Shown here: positions 41,388 to 50,608 of the stretch, piece after piece
Position numbering within the stretch: the stretch's first letter is position 1
Layout of the letters: the number at the start of each line of letters is the position of its first letter
Source: Salinimicrobium soli
Lineage (GTDB): Bacteria; Bacteroidota; Bacteroidia; Flavobacteriales; Flavobacteriaceae
Assembly: GCF_048323655.1 (NCBI RefSeq)
Contig: NZ_JBLUWW010000002.1
Span: forward strand, 496,001-560,000
Length of the DNA stretch: 64,000 nt
Direction of reading: 5' to 3'
Made by a program: the position numbers and the translations under genes
Notes under the pieces: generated by a model
Database searches by the model: none
Told to the model about the DNA's origin: nothing
The model's input: only the letters and a program-made list of their open reading frames with translations

Positions 41388-42528
41388 TTTTGGATCTTGC
41401 ATTTTTAATAGCTTCAAGCAATTCATTTTTGTTTTCCAGGTCTTTATCAATGGTATTTAATAACACTTCCGCTTTATTGAGATGTTGTTTTGCCTTTTGT
41501 GCATTTTTACTGATCAACTGTTCATAAAGCGATAAATGAAATCCGTAGAAATTAGGAAAAAATTCTATGCCGAGTTCATACACCTTTCTGGCATATTCCT
41601 TATAACCGTTATAAGAATACCTGGAGGCGATTCCATATAGATCTGCTATTTCAGGAGGATAAGGTTGATCATTGATCTTGGACAGCGATAATAGTTTCGT
41701 CATCTCGGCCTCAAGGGAATCAGGTTGTTCAATCAAGAGGTATTCTTCATCTACTTCGGCAATTTTTGAGTATCTACCTTTGAATCCGCTGAAGAATTCT
41801 GTCAAAAACCATGGGTTTGCGACTATGGGTACAGCATTGTGAGCAGAATTATCTGCTTCGAATGTGTTGACATTCATAAAAAATTCAGGGAATTCTGTTT
41901 TTAACCTGTTATAGTTCTTTCTGTGGTAATGATCTTTATCCGGTGAGATTCCACCAACCGACAAATATATTTTCTCCTGGTCTTGTTGAGTGCTTTTATT
42001 AAGTTCTTCCAGAAGTTTGTCCATTTGATCCAGGGGAGAATGGGCGAACACAGCCGAATAATGTTCAGGCTCATGAAGAAAAGAATAGAGTGAGAAGGAG
42101 GCCGAAAAAGAATGACCTATAAGAACTCTCAGGTCACCATGATTGTATCTTTCCAATTCATGTTTTAATTCCTGAGTAATAAATTTGTGAAGGGGAAGTT
42201 CCATTTTCAAGTCCCCGATTTCACATTCTTTTCTTCTATCCAAAAGCGGTATTACTACTACCAGTGCATTAGGGATCTCATGTGTATTTTGTAAATATTC
42301 AATGTCTGAAAGTATTGGGTTCACGAACCACTCGTGCTGGCCGTCTAACAGGTAGACTACGGGCATTTTCAAAGTGTCTGATTTGTACTTATAAATATCA
42401 GGCTTATGTATATAAACCGTTCTTGTTTGGTCAAAGACCGGGGAAAAAAAACTTAGGGTATCAATGGATTGAGCAGGGCTGATGGCTACGGAAAACAGAA
42501 TAAGAAAAAGGCTGAAATTAAATTTCAT
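41377..42528 (-). CDS. Exported alpha/beta-hydrolase (putative esterase) with helical tail
   Basis: A 383-residue protein with a signal peptide (residues 1-19, ending SPAQS). It has an esterase-D/Fes-like alpha/beta-hydrolase domain, with MPVVYLLDGQHEWF, ALVVVIPLLDRRKECE, the nucleophile elbow GHSFSAS and a later DNSAHNAVP that could hold the catalytic His. The last 100 residues are helical and TPR-like. The domain resembles siderophore or acyl esterases; the substrate is unknown. Its stop overlaps the start of the metallo-beta-lactamase by 11 bp, so the two are translated from one message. Confidence 0.8.
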   Translation of the reverse strand: MKFNFSLFLILFSVAISPAQSIDTLSFFSPVFDQTRTVYIHKPDIYKYKSDTLKMPVVYLLDGQHEWFVNPILSDIEYLQNTHEIPNALVVVIPLLDRRKECEIGDLKMELPLHKFITQELKHELERYNHGDLRVLIGHSFSASFSLYSFLHEPEHYSAVFAHSPLDQMDKLLEELNKSTQQDQEKIYLSVGGISPDKDHYHRKNYNRLKTEFPEFFMNVNTFEADNSAHNAVPIVANPWFLTEFFSGFKGRYSKIAEVDEEYLLIEQPDSLEAEMTKLLSLSKINDQPYPPEIADLYGIASRYSYNGYKEYARKVYELGIEFFPNFYGFHLSLYEQLISKNAQKAKQHLNKAEVLLNTIDKDLENKNELLEAIKNARSKNGW

Positions 42529-42729
42529 TTTTTGGTAATGGTTATTGATTAGGTATTTGTTTTTAATGAGACGCGAAAGTTACATAATTCCTAAAAAAAC
42601 GATTAAAAAGTGGAGGGGGAAGGCTCCTTTTTAAAGGGGTGATCCTCTTGTGCAGGCATTTTCATGTCTGGCAGAAGGGCGTACCCGAAGATGATTCAGC
42701 AGAAGGTTATCCAGTTTTTAGAGGGGGAG

Positions 42730-43527
42730 TTAAACCACTGCCTCTAACTCTTTGATCAATTTTTCCTGAATTTTTTTGACCTGTTTCATGAATTCAATCT
42801 TAGCTTCCAGGTTGCTGATGTGCACCCGTAATTTCTCTTTTAGGTTCTCCACTTTAGTAATATCCTGTACAGCTTTTTTTGCTGCTTTTTCATCCAGAAA
42901 TATGGTACAGTCTTTTGGAAGCATTACTTCATAAGTGTCTCTTATTTTAAAATATTTATCTCCACACTCCTTTCTGATCTTATCCTGGATTGGGTCTGCC
43001 ATTTTGCTTCTTAATGCTTCGCGGTAATCATTTAAAAGTGCCATGGTATTAGATACTGCCCAGTCATATTCGTAATACCTTATTAAGGATGTTTTAAGTG
43101 GGGTATTCTTTAGAAGGTTAATTTGACCTGAAGAAATTAATTCCAGATAAGTTGATTTTACCGCAGCAGGAGTTTGTAACTGACTGGACTGGTACAAGTG
43201 AACAAGACTATTCACAGGATCCTTTAGGGCCTGATCTGGTTTCTCCAGAATTACCACGGCTTTTTTAGCATGGGAATGAACGGTGAGTGAATAGTTGAGT
43301 GTGGCCTGTAAAATGGCCTTATCTTCCTGTAGATCATCTATTAGACGTAGAAGGTATTCCTGTTTTAGATTATTGTTGATCCGGGCTTTATTCCAGTTGT
43401 TGATCTGTAGAGCCAGCAAGATCCCGATCACCACCAGTACAATCTCACCTATTGCATACTTCAGATACCCAATAAAACGGTTCTGTCGTATGAGACGCAT
43501 TCTTAACCTGTGAAAGAAACTAGGCAT
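42730..43527 (-). CDS. DUF6090 family membrane-anchored protein
   Basis: A 265-residue protein with the DUF6090 N-terminus: RQNRFIGYLKYAIGEIVLVV, the single membrane helix up to LQINNWNK, and a coiled region YLLRLIDDLQEDKAIL. The rest is a helical periplasmic domain with a basic C-terminus. The family is common in Flavobacteriia and its function is unknown. A second, larger DUF6090-like gene follows upstream at 43663, suggesting a local duplication or a pair that works together. Confidence 0.8.
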   Translation of the reverse strand: MPSFFHRLRMRLIRQNRFIGYLKYAIGEIVLVVIGILLALQINNWNKARINNNLKQEYLLRLIDDLQEDKAILQATLNYSLTVHSHAKKAVVILEKPDQALKDPVNSLVHLYQSSQLQTPAAVKSTYLELISSGQINLLKNTPLKTSLIRYYEYDWAVSNTMALLNDYREALRSKMADPIQDKIRKECGDKYFKIRDTYEVMLPKDCTIFLDEKAAKKAVQDITKVENLKEKLRVHISNLEAKIEFMKQVKKIQEKLIKELEAVV

Positions 43528-43662
43528 AAATCAGCTTTTTTAGGCTCCTTCTGAAGTAGGGAAGTTTAATAGCTTCAGAAAATATGACTGATGTTACTTA
43601 AAGATAAAAAAAACAATTTTTACAGAAGAAGCAATTCCTTATCCATAGCCTTCGAAACGATC

Positions 43663-44943
43663 TTATTCTTCTAAGAACCTGATGTTCCTGACGTAAAATG
43701 TCACTCCATTGGGGTCTAAAGTGACAAAACCGGCCAATTGATGTAAGATCTTGAGATCGGCTGTGGGAAAATTTTTCCGGAGATCAAATCGATAGGTTTT
43801 CCAGTTCTTAGACAATTTTAAATCGGCTCTTGATTCTGTTCCGTCATCCGGATCATATTTGTCCTTTAGCGCCAAAGCCAACTCTTCGTTTCCTTCCTCA
43901 CCTTTAAGTTCAAGTTCAATGCTTTGGTATTCCCTAAAATCTTTACTGGCCCTTACGTTCTGCCCCAGGGAATCAACTACCAACATAGCCGCTGCCCATT
44001 CCAGGTTTGGACTTATACTGAACTTTAACCGGTCTTCCTGACCTTCGAGCTTCACTTTCTCAAAACCCTGATTAGAGGCTCCGAAAAAGGTGACAGATCG
44101 CGGAATGATACCATTGATGACCACCTCTTCTTCGCCAATGTCTGAGAAGCCGGAATTATACAATTCAACTGAACGCATGATCTCAGGTGAAGCCTCCAGG
44201 GTATTCCCGTCTATAAGGGAAATTATACTTCTGCCGAGGAAATTCAATTCCAATAAAAGAGGCCGAAAGGGATTATAACTGAACATCGCCACTGCAGAAT
44301 CATAAATGCGGGAATTTAATTTATCCAGATACTTGTCACGTACCGAAGGAAAATAGGTGCTGTCCTGCATCATTTTGTAACTGACCTCTGCTGAAATTCC
44401 CCATTCATTGATCTGTTCTTCTTTTACGAGGTTCTCAAAGAGTTCCAGATCTCTTTCGTTCCACTTTTTGATCTTTTCCACCAGGTCATAATAATTGAAC
44501 AATAGAACTTCCATATCAGTTCCCTGGAGTTTACCTATATAGCCGGTGGATTTAAGGGTTTCAAAACCGTAAGAATTGGGGTTGAAAGCTTCAATCGCCG
44601 CAATGGTATTGAGGTGATCTTCTGTAAGCCTGTAATCATTGTAGGTAAAATCAGATTTGGAACGAAGCTGCCAGAATCTCGGGGTGTTAGCTGCGAGTTG
44701 GTCCAGCACAAAATTTAGATTATTGGCTTGTTCGAGATCTGTTTTTACATTTGACCGTATGTTTTGTAAATACCCCCACAATTCTTCATTTTCGATGCGC
44801 TTTTGATTGGCATTGTTGATCTGCAGGGCTATAAGGATCCCTATTACCACCAGGAGAATTTCTCCCACCGCATATTTCAAATACCTGGAAGTTTTATTTT
44901 CCATAAGAAGAGACTTTCTAATATACCGGAAGATTGAGATCAT
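43663..44943 (-). CDS. DUF6090-like N-terminus fused to a beta-sandwich domain
   Basis: A 426-residue protein. Residues 15-60 repeat the DUF6090 pattern (SRYLKYAVGEILLVVIGILI, then ALQINNANQ) and a helical domain follows to about residue 270. The last 150 residues are beta-rich (LKFSISPNLEWAAAMLVVD and WKTYRFDLRKNFPTADL) and resemble a carbohydrate-binding jelly roll. Such a tail is unlike the shorter neighbour at 42730. It may anchor a ligand-binding domain at the periplasmic face. The function is unknown. Confidence 0.7.
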   Translation of the reverse strand: MISIFRYIRKSLLMENKTSRYLKYAVGEILLVVIGILIALQINNANQKRIENEELWGYLQNIRSNVKTDLEQANNLNFVLDQLAANTPRFWQLRSKSDFTYNDYRLTEDHLNTIAAIEAFNPNSYGFETLKSTGYIGKLQGTDMEVLLFNYYDLVEKIKKWNERDLELFENLVKEEQINEWGISAEVSYKMMQDSTYFPSVRDKYLDKLNSRIYDSAVAMFSYNPFRPLLLELNFLGRSIISLIDGNTLEASPEIMRSVELYNSGFSDIGEEEVVINGIIPRSVTFFGASNQGFEKVKLEGQEDRLKFSISPNLEWAAAMLVVDSLGQNVRASKDFREYQSIELELKGEEGNEELALALKDKYDPDDGTESRADLKLSKNWKTYRFDLRKNFPTADLKILHQLAGFVTLDPNGVTFYVRNIRFLEE

Positions 44944-45163
44944 AGGATTTTTTCTTCTGAATTAACTTCCCTGATTGACCTTCCTGACCAGACTCTAAAC
45001 CGAGGAGCAGGACGGTCCAATTTTAAAAAACTAGTGGGGGGGGATGTACAGATCAAACCCTTAAAGAGGAACTGAACGTGGTCTAAACAATTTTAAATAT
45101 AGCTAAAAATCAGGTGGTTATATAGATGTTGTGCAGAAAATGGAATTTTGAAGAAAAGCATTT

Positions 45164-45787
45164 CTACCGCAATAGTTTGCGTTCATTTATGACATTCGAA
45201 AACTTCAGAGGTAGATCTTTAGTACGTTGGGTATCCAAAAATTCAATTTTTTCAGCCTTTCCCAGCCATTCGATCACATAATCAAATTCATGAAAAGTGC
45301 GTTCTTTTCTGCCGGTAAGGCTAAAATCCGATTTTCCATTAATGCGGAAACGTACGGGTTGACCGGGTATTAATTCACACAGCTTGTGATCCTGTCGTTG
45401 TGGAAAACCAATAGTTCCGGAATTGGATTCGTAGTCGAGGTGCAGGTCATAACGGTCTTCAGCAGATTTCTTCAGCTTAAAAAGCTCAAAGGACCTCTTT
45501 AGGTAAAGATCCTGATGAAAGATTGTCCTAAAGGCTTTGCGGGATTCCTGTAACCAGCTGTCTCCGGGTATATCATGCGCCAGAAGATCCTGGATGATCA
45601 AAAGGTCAGGTGAAGTTGATCCGGGTTTTTGTTTTGAAAGTGGCAGGTACACTGTCTCTTCTTTTAAAAAACCTGTAGTTGAACTTATTTGTACCGGCAG
45701 ATCATTTAAATGTTTCCGGTTTTGAGGCGTATACGTCTCTTTGGTGAACAGTTCCTTATACTTAAAGATCTGGATTACATCGGTCAT
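45164..45787 (-). CDS. Hypothetical soluble protein
   Basis: A 207-residue protein without signal or membrane helix. Segments such as LHLDYESNSGTIGFPQRQDH, CELIPGQPVRFRINGKSDFS and RTFHEFDYVIEWLGKAE suggest a beta-rich C-terminal domain. I do not recognise the family. It lies 30 bp downstream of the membrane-protein gene at 45818 on the same strand, which hints at a two-gene unit. Confidence 0.6.
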   Translation of the reverse strand: MTDVIQIFKYKELFTKETYTPQNRKHLNDLPVQISSTTGFLKEETVYLPLSKQKPGSTSPDLLIIQDLLAHDIPGDSWLQESRKAFRTIFHQDLYLKRSFELFKLKKSAEDRYDLHLDYESNSGTIGFPQRQDHKLCELIPGQPVRFRINGKSDFSLTGRKERTFHEFDYVIEWLGKAEKIEFLDTQRTKDLPLKFSNVINERKLLR

Positions 45788-45817
45788 TGTCGGGCAGATT
45801 TCGGCTTCAAGTTAAGC

Positions 45818-46159
45818 TTATTTTATAAATACCCGAAGCAATACCAGCACCACCCCGACCAAAAAAATAGAGGTGAAAATTACTTTGTTATGCCGGGCGA
45901 CCCAGTTGGGCAGAAAGATGTCAAAATTATCCTTTTCAGAAGCAGAGTATTTCCGCGCTATCAGGGTAAGAGGACAAAACATTTTGAAGATCAATAAAAC
46001 TAATCCTTCTGCCAGCACAAGGCCGATCGCGACCCAGGTAAAGGGGGTGATCTCATTGACAACTCCCGAGTAGACCACGTAGAAAATGATGGCAACAAAG
46101 AAGGCCCATACCACGGTATGCAGTAGTTTAATGATGAGAAGTTTTTGAGCGTTCTTCAC
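45818..46159 (-). CDS. Small membrane protein (about three helices)
   Basis: A 113-residue protein starting at a GTG. Hydrophobic segments lie at 10-30, 38-58 and 90-110. FKMFCPLTLIARKYSASEKD between the second and third includes a CPLT motif, and NWVARHNKVIF precedes the last helix. The layout resembles DUF2784-type proteins, but this is tentative. It is probably co-transcribed with the gene at 45164. Confidence 0.55.
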   Translation of the reverse strand: MKNAQKLLIIKLLHTVVWAFFVAIIFYVVYSGVVNEITPFTWVAIGLVLAEGLVLLIFKMFCPLTLIARKYSASEKDNFDIFLPNWVARHNKVIFTSIFLVGVVLVLLRVFIK

Positions 46160-46211
46160 TTTTGGTCCTTATGAGTGATCCTAAATTTTCATTCTTTGCC
46201 AGTAATTTGGC

Positions 46212-46238
46212 ACAAAAAAACCTTCCGAAGGGAAGGTT
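46212..46238 (-). terminator. Terminator of the serine hydrolase gene
   Basis: An 8-bp perfect stem AACCTTCC/GGAAGGTT with a GAAG loop, followed on the minus strand by seven T residues, 26 bp beyond the stop at 46264. Confidence 0.85.
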
Positions 46239-46263
46239 TAAAAATAAGAAAATCGAGTCAAAT

Positions 46264-47730
46264 TTATTGACCTTCAATCTGTTTGAGCATTTGTTTTCCG
46301 TTGTCGTTATCGGGATTCAATTCAAGCGATCTTTTGTAGTTTGTGACCGCCTTTTCTTTTTGCCCGGCATTCATATAAGCTTCTCCCAGGCTGTCATACA
46401 CATTCCAGGATTTAGGGAATTCTTCCACATTAATTTTAAAGACTGCTATAGCCTCGTCCACTTTGCCATTCTGCAACAATTGATAGCCTATCCGGTTCAT
46501 TTCGGCCTCATTTAAAGAGTACGAATCATCTGCCTTAAGTTCTTTGAACTTCTTCATACCGGCCTCAACACCTTTTTCCCTGAATACCGGAAGAACATTC
46601 ATGGCCAGCGACCTTTTTGGAAGCTCGTAATCTTCCCCGTGTAAAATATCGTTGATGCTCTTAGTCATTTCCCGAAGTTTTGTGCCCCCGGTGTTATTAA
46701 GCAGCACCACGAGATCGTCCCCTTCAGGGAATCTTGCAATTAAAGTGTTGAACCCATTTATACCACCACCATGAGCGATCACCTTCACACTGTCTTTGGT
46801 GTCGCCAACAGGAAGATCCGTCATCATCCAACCGTAGCCATAGTAGCCTTCTCCGTCTTTGATCTGCGGAGAGAACATCAGTTTTTTAGATTCTTCGGAA
46901 AGTATCTTGTTTTCATATAGGGCACGATCCCATTTATATAAGTCTTCTACTGTAGAATACAAGGAGCCGGCGGCATAGGGGAGGGACATATCCAGGTATG
47001 GTGCGTTGACATACCCGTTACCGTTCTTCTCATATCCCGATGCCCTGTTCTTAAGTATGTTGGCATGGTGATCATACCCCGTGTTATTCATGTTCAGGGG
47101 ATCAAAGATCCTTTCCTGCAGTGCCTGCTCATAAGATTTGCCGGTGACTTTCTCAATGATGTACCCCAGCAGGAAATAACCGGAGTTGTTATATTCAAAC
47201 TTCTCTCCCGGTGCGAACTGCAGGGTGGAGTCGGCAAAGGTCTTTACGAATTCCTTCGGACTGTAGGGATCACGGCTGTACTCCTGGAAAAATCCGGGGA
47301 AGGAAGTGTAACTTGGAATACCCGAACTGTGGGTGAGTAAATGATGTATGGTCACTTTATCTGCAGCCGGGCCCTTATAATCGGGAAGGTAAGTGGAAAT
47401 GGGTTTGTCAAGTTCAAGTTTCCCTTCTTGCACGAGTTGCATAATAAGGGTAGCAGTGAACTGTTTGGTAATGGAACCCAACCTGTGTTTGGTCTCGGCC
47501 TTGTTTGGGATGTCATATTCCATATTGGCCATTCCAAAGCCTTTAGATAGAATGATCTTTCCATCTTCGGCCACCAGTGCAGAGCCATTGAACTGGCCAT
47601 ACTCCTGATATTTATTAAGCAGCTCTTCTATTTTTTGAGCTTTGGTCTGGGCAAAAATTCCGGAGAGATAGAAAAATGCCCCCACAAAAAGTACGGTGAT
47701 CTTTAAAGATCTTGATGTGTAATTCATCAT
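46264..47730 (-). CDS. Exported serine hydrolase (class C beta-lactamase fold) with TPR tail
   Basis: A 488-residue protein with a signal peptide (ending SGIFAQ). The penicillin-binding/beta-lactamase domain has the catalytic SxxK as SITK (Ser86, Lys89), YNN as the YxN motif in FEYNNSGY, and HGGG as the KTG-equivalent box. The last 110 residues contain TPR-like helices (AIAVFKINVEEFPKSWNVYD and AVTNYKRSLELNPDN). Such proteins are peptidases or esterases more often than true beta-lactamases. It ends at a strong terminator and stands alone. Confidence 0.88.
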   Translation of the reverse strand: MMNYTSRSLKITVLFVGAFFYLSGIFAQTKAQKIEELLNKYQEYGQFNGSALVAEDGKIILSKGFGMANMEYDIPNKAETKHRLGSITKQFTATLIMQLVQEGKLELDKPISTYLPDYKGPAADKVTIHHLLTHSSGIPSYTSFPGFFQEYSRDPYSPKEFVKTFADSTLQFAPGEKFEYNNSGYFLLGYIIEKVTGKSYEQALQERIFDPLNMNNTGYDHHANILKNRASGYEKNGNGYVNAPYLDMSLPYAAGSLYSTVEDLYKWDRALYENKILSEESKKLMFSPQIKDGEGYYGYGWMMTDLPVGDTKDSVKVIAHGGGINGFNTLIARFPEGDDLVVLLNNTGGTKLREMTKSINDILHGEDYELPKRSLAMNVLPVFREKGVEAGMKKFKELKADDSYSLNEAEMNRIGYQLLQNGKVDEAIAVFKINVEEFPKSWNVYDSLGEAYMNAGQKEKAVTNYKRSLELNPDNDNGKQMLKQIEGQ

Positions 47731-47849
47731 ATTGAGTGATTGATTGGTTACAAACTGAATTAGAGGGGCTTGTCTAATTTAGTGTAAAATATTTTAATAT
47801 AAGGAATAACAAACTTCTGTCCCGGACGGCACCTGAAGGAGAAGTTGAT

Positions 47850-48899
47850 TTAGACCTTAATCCTTCCGTAGTATTTGTCTTTCAGCCAGAAAGAGACTCG
47901 TACCAGGAAGATCAGAGCAGGCACTTCCACCAGAGGGCCAATAACCCCGGTAAATGCCTGGCCGGAGTTAAGTCCGAAGACGCCAATAGCCACGGCAATA
48001 GCCAGTTCAAAATTGTTTCCCGCTGCAGTAAAAGCCACTGATGCTGTCTTGTCATATTCAGCTCCCATGGCTTTAGAAAAGAAAAAACCAATTAAGAACA
48101 TCAGGGTAAAATAGATCAACAGGGGTACAGCGATGAGGAGCACATCCAATGGTATCTGCACGATCAATTCACCTTTTAGGGAGAACATTACCACGATAGT
48201 GAACAGCAAAGCGATCAGGGTAAGCGGGGAAATGGCAGGAATAAAAGTGTTTTTGTACCAGGCTTCTCCCTTTAATCTTACCAGGATGAGTCGGCTGAGG
48301 ATCCCTGCCGCAAATGGAATTCCCAGGTAAATGGCAACGCTTTCGGCAATGGTCGCAATGGAAATTTCTACTATGGCACCTTCAAAACCAAAATAGGGGG
48401 GCAGGACCGTAATAAAGATCCAGGCATAAAAACTATAGGCAAAGACCTGGAAAATGCTGTTGAGGGCTACAAGGCCGGCGCCGTATTCGCTGCTGCCATC
48501 GGCCAGGTCGTTCCATACCAGCACCATGGCGATACAGCGTGCCAGGCCTATCAGGATCAGTCCTACCATATATTCAGGATGATCCTGCAGAAAAATAATG
48601 GCCAATATGAACATTAGAACAGGGCCAATGATCCAGTTAAGGATGAGGGAGATAGCAAGTATCCTGGTATTGCGGAATACTTTAGGTAGCAGGGCGTAAT
48701 TGACCTTAGCCAGGGGAGGATACATCATCAAGATAAGCCCGATGGCGATTGGCAGGTTCGTGCTTCCGCTGCTGTAGGAATTTATCAGCTCCGGTATGGC
48801 AGGAAAGGCGTATCCTAATCCTACTCCAATGATCATCGCGGCAAAGATCCACAGGGTGAGATTCTTGTCGAGAAAGCCTAATTTCTTTTTTTGGTTCAT
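47850..48899 (-). CDS. arsB: ACR3-family arsenite efflux permease
   Basis: A 349-residue protein with ten hydrophobic segments. ACR3/BASS-family features seen are FLDKNLTLWIFAAMIIGVGL, the conserved IGLARCIAMVLVWN with its Cys in helix 4, and FTAAGNNFELAIAVAIGVFG. It exports arsenite using the proton gradient. The ATG at 48899 shares its A with the stop of the reductase gene (TGATG), so translation is coupled; the frame also offers a TTG one codon upstream. The ars pair lacks an ArsR repressor in the window. The symbol is the common one for ACR3 permeases. Confidence 0.9.
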   Translation of the reverse strand: MNQKKKLGFLDKNLTLWIFAAMIIGVGLGYAFPAIPELINSYSSGSTNLPIAIGLILMMYPPLAKVNYALLPKVFRNTRILAISLILNWIIGPVLMFILAIIFLQDHPEYMVGLILIGLARCIAMVLVWNDLADGSSEYGAGLVALNSIFQVFAYSFYAWIFITVLPPYFGFEGAIVEISIATIAESVAIYLGIPFAAGILSRLILVRLKGEAWYKNTFIPAISPLTLIALLFTIVVMFSLKGELIVQIPLDVLLIAVPLLIYFTLMFLIGFFFSKAMGAEYDKTASVAFTAAGNNFELAIAVAIGVFGLNSGQAFTGVIGPLVEVPALIFLVRVSFWLKDKYYGRIKV

Positions 48900-49516
48900 C
48901 AAGGTCTTATTCGGCTAAAAACATACATAAGTTCAGTGGCGATCTGATTACTGCGCTCCAGGTACATTTCGGCCTGCTGTGGCATAGCATCGAACTTCTT
49001 CGGATCCTCATAAGTGAGGGGAATCCTGATTTCGGCGCCCGTTACCACCGGGCAGGCTTCATCGGCTTCAGAACAGGTCATTACCGCAGCAAAGGCCGTT
49101 CGCGGATTAAAAGGATCATCCACTTTTTTGGAAAAGCCTATCACGGGGTGCCGGTCTTCGGAATATTTGATCGCGTAAACAGGATTATTTCCTTGGGAAA
49201 GATTCTGAACCTGAAATCCTGATTTCTTCAAGGTCTCTAATACCGCCGCGTAAAGTGCGGTAGCTTCAGTACCCCCGGAATAGCAAACCACGTTCATGAT
49301 CTGAAAATGATGAGCCAGCGTCTGGGCCCAGACCTGTGAAAGGTGGCTTCTGCGGGAATTATGGGTGCAGATGAAATTCAGTTTGATCTCCTCATTTTTC
49401 CGGACCTTCTCCTGAAGGTATTGAATAAGGGACTGCAAAATTTCCTTTCTTTCTGCAGGTATGCCTTCAGGCTCTAAGCCTGAGAGAAAGCTTTGGATTT
49501 CAAGATATACGGCCAT
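48899..49516 (-). CDS. Low-molecular-weight phosphatase-type arsenate reductase
   Basis: A 205-residue protein with the PTP-loop CTHNSRRS (CX5R) in FICTHNSRRSHLSQVW and later RTAFAAVMTCSEADEACPVV, holding the Cys pair expected in thioredoxin-coupled arsenate reductases. It is longer than Staphylococcus ArsC, with about 35 extra N-terminal residues, which is usual for the Bacteroidota form. It should reduce arsenate to arsenite for the ACR3 pump, to which it is translationally coupled. Confidence 0.85.
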   Translation of the reverse strand: MAVYLEIQSFLSGLEPEGIPAERKEILQSLIQYLQEKVRKNEEIKLNFICTHNSRRSHLSQVWAQTLAHHFQIMNVVCYSGGTEATALYAAVLETLKKSGFQVQNLSQGNNPVYAIKYSEDRHPVIGFSKKVDDPFNPRTAFAAVMTCSEADEACPVVTGAEIRIPLTYEDPKKFDAMPQQAEMYLERSNQIATELMYVFSRIRP

Positions 49517-49530
49517 GGCGCGCTTGAAAC

Positions 49531-50547
49531 TTACTTCTTCGGTATGGAATTACCTTCTAAAAATCCGTCCAGCAGTACCGCCGAAGCAACAGTCCCTGTG
49601 GAATCCTTTTCAAACCTGATGGCCGCTTCACTATTGTCCATAAAGAACTGGTTCTCTGACTGGGGTTTTAAATGAATTTTTTGAGGTCCCATCATTAAGA
49701 AAAGGCTGTCTTTTTCTGAAATGACTTCAAGCTCTGCCCCCGGGCCCAACTCATAAGTGCCGGCATAGGTGTTTAGAAGGGAAGGGGAGACTTCAATCTC
49801 CTTCCGCAGCAGGGGTAGTTGATACCCTTCCCGCTTCCACAGCTGCTCAATACTATTTGCCATTTCAGCGGCAACAGGATGCCTGCGATTACTGAGCACC
49901 AGGACGGTTAGATCGTTATTCTTTCTTATCGCATAACTAAACCCACCTGCCTCGAGGTATCCATCCTGAATAAGCTTGTCATCAGCTATTTCTGCAAGGA
50001 TCTTCCCGAGGTCTTTTGCTGTTGTCCAAAGCTGTTTTTCGCCGGTGGGAGTTACAGGTTGGATTTCAGGTCCGTTAGGTCCTATGCTGTGAACATATCC
50101 CGTGGCGGCATTTTTGGGAGCCGTGTCCTGTAAAAATGTGTTTTGCAGCTCAAGTTCCTTTATTAGAACGGTAAGTGCCTTTTCTGATTCAACCGCTAAA
50201 GAATCGGCCATTTTTTTATTCTGAATTTGCTTTCCGGAATCGTGCAGCATAAAATTAGAAACAGGTCCCAATGAAAAGGTGGTCTCTTCAGAAAAACTTC
50301 TATTCTTCTCATACTCTGCCATTCCAAAGAATTCTGTGTATACCACTTCTCCGTCTTCAGCCACGAGGATACTTCCGCTGAATCTCCCCAGTTCGTTGTA
50401 CCGGTCTCCCAATTCATCTATTTTCTGCGGATTCAAAGCTTCCGAAGAAACAACGGTGGAAGAAGTACTTACTGAAGACTTCTCTTCTTTACAGGATAAA
50501 AGTGTGAGGGCGGCAAGGCCAAGGCCCAGAAAGGTAGTTTTTCGCAT
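49531..50547 (-). CDS. Catalytically dead serine beta-lactamase-fold lipoprotein
   Basis: A 338-residue lipoprotein (ALTLLSCKE). The N-terminus resembles active serine hydrolases (YNELGRFSGSILVAEDGEVV), and the C-terminal domain resembles their accessory part (LLNTYAGTYELGPGAELEVI). The SxxK box, SITK in the paralogue at 46264, reads LGPVSNF here, so both Ser and Lys are gone. The region between is much shorter than in the paralogue, and no clear YxN or HGG box is seen. It probably binds a ligand or is a decaying paralogue. It lies 14 bp upstream of the arsenate reductase gene. Confidence 0.7.
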   Translation of the reverse strand: MRKTTFLGLGLAALTLLSCKEEKSSVSTSSTVVSSEALNPQKIDELGDRYNELGRFSGSILVAEDGEVVYTEFFGMAEYEKNRSFSEETTFSLGPVSNFMLHDSGKQIQNKKMADSLAVESEKALTVLIKELELQNTFLQDTAPKNAATGYVHSIGPNGPEIQPVTPTGEKQLWTTAKDLGKILAEIADDKLIQDGYLEAGGFSYAIRKNNDLTVLVLSNRRHPVAAEMANSIEQLWKREGYQLPLLRKEIEVSPSLLNTYAGTYELGPGAELEVISEKDSLFLMMGPQKIHLKPQSENQFFMDNSEAAIRFEKDSTGTVASAVLLDGFLEGNSIPKK

Positions 50548-50608
50548 AGTTGGTTTTTTAGGGGACTAAAACTACGGAAAATCTAATTTTTAACCATTTA
50601 AAAAGCCA

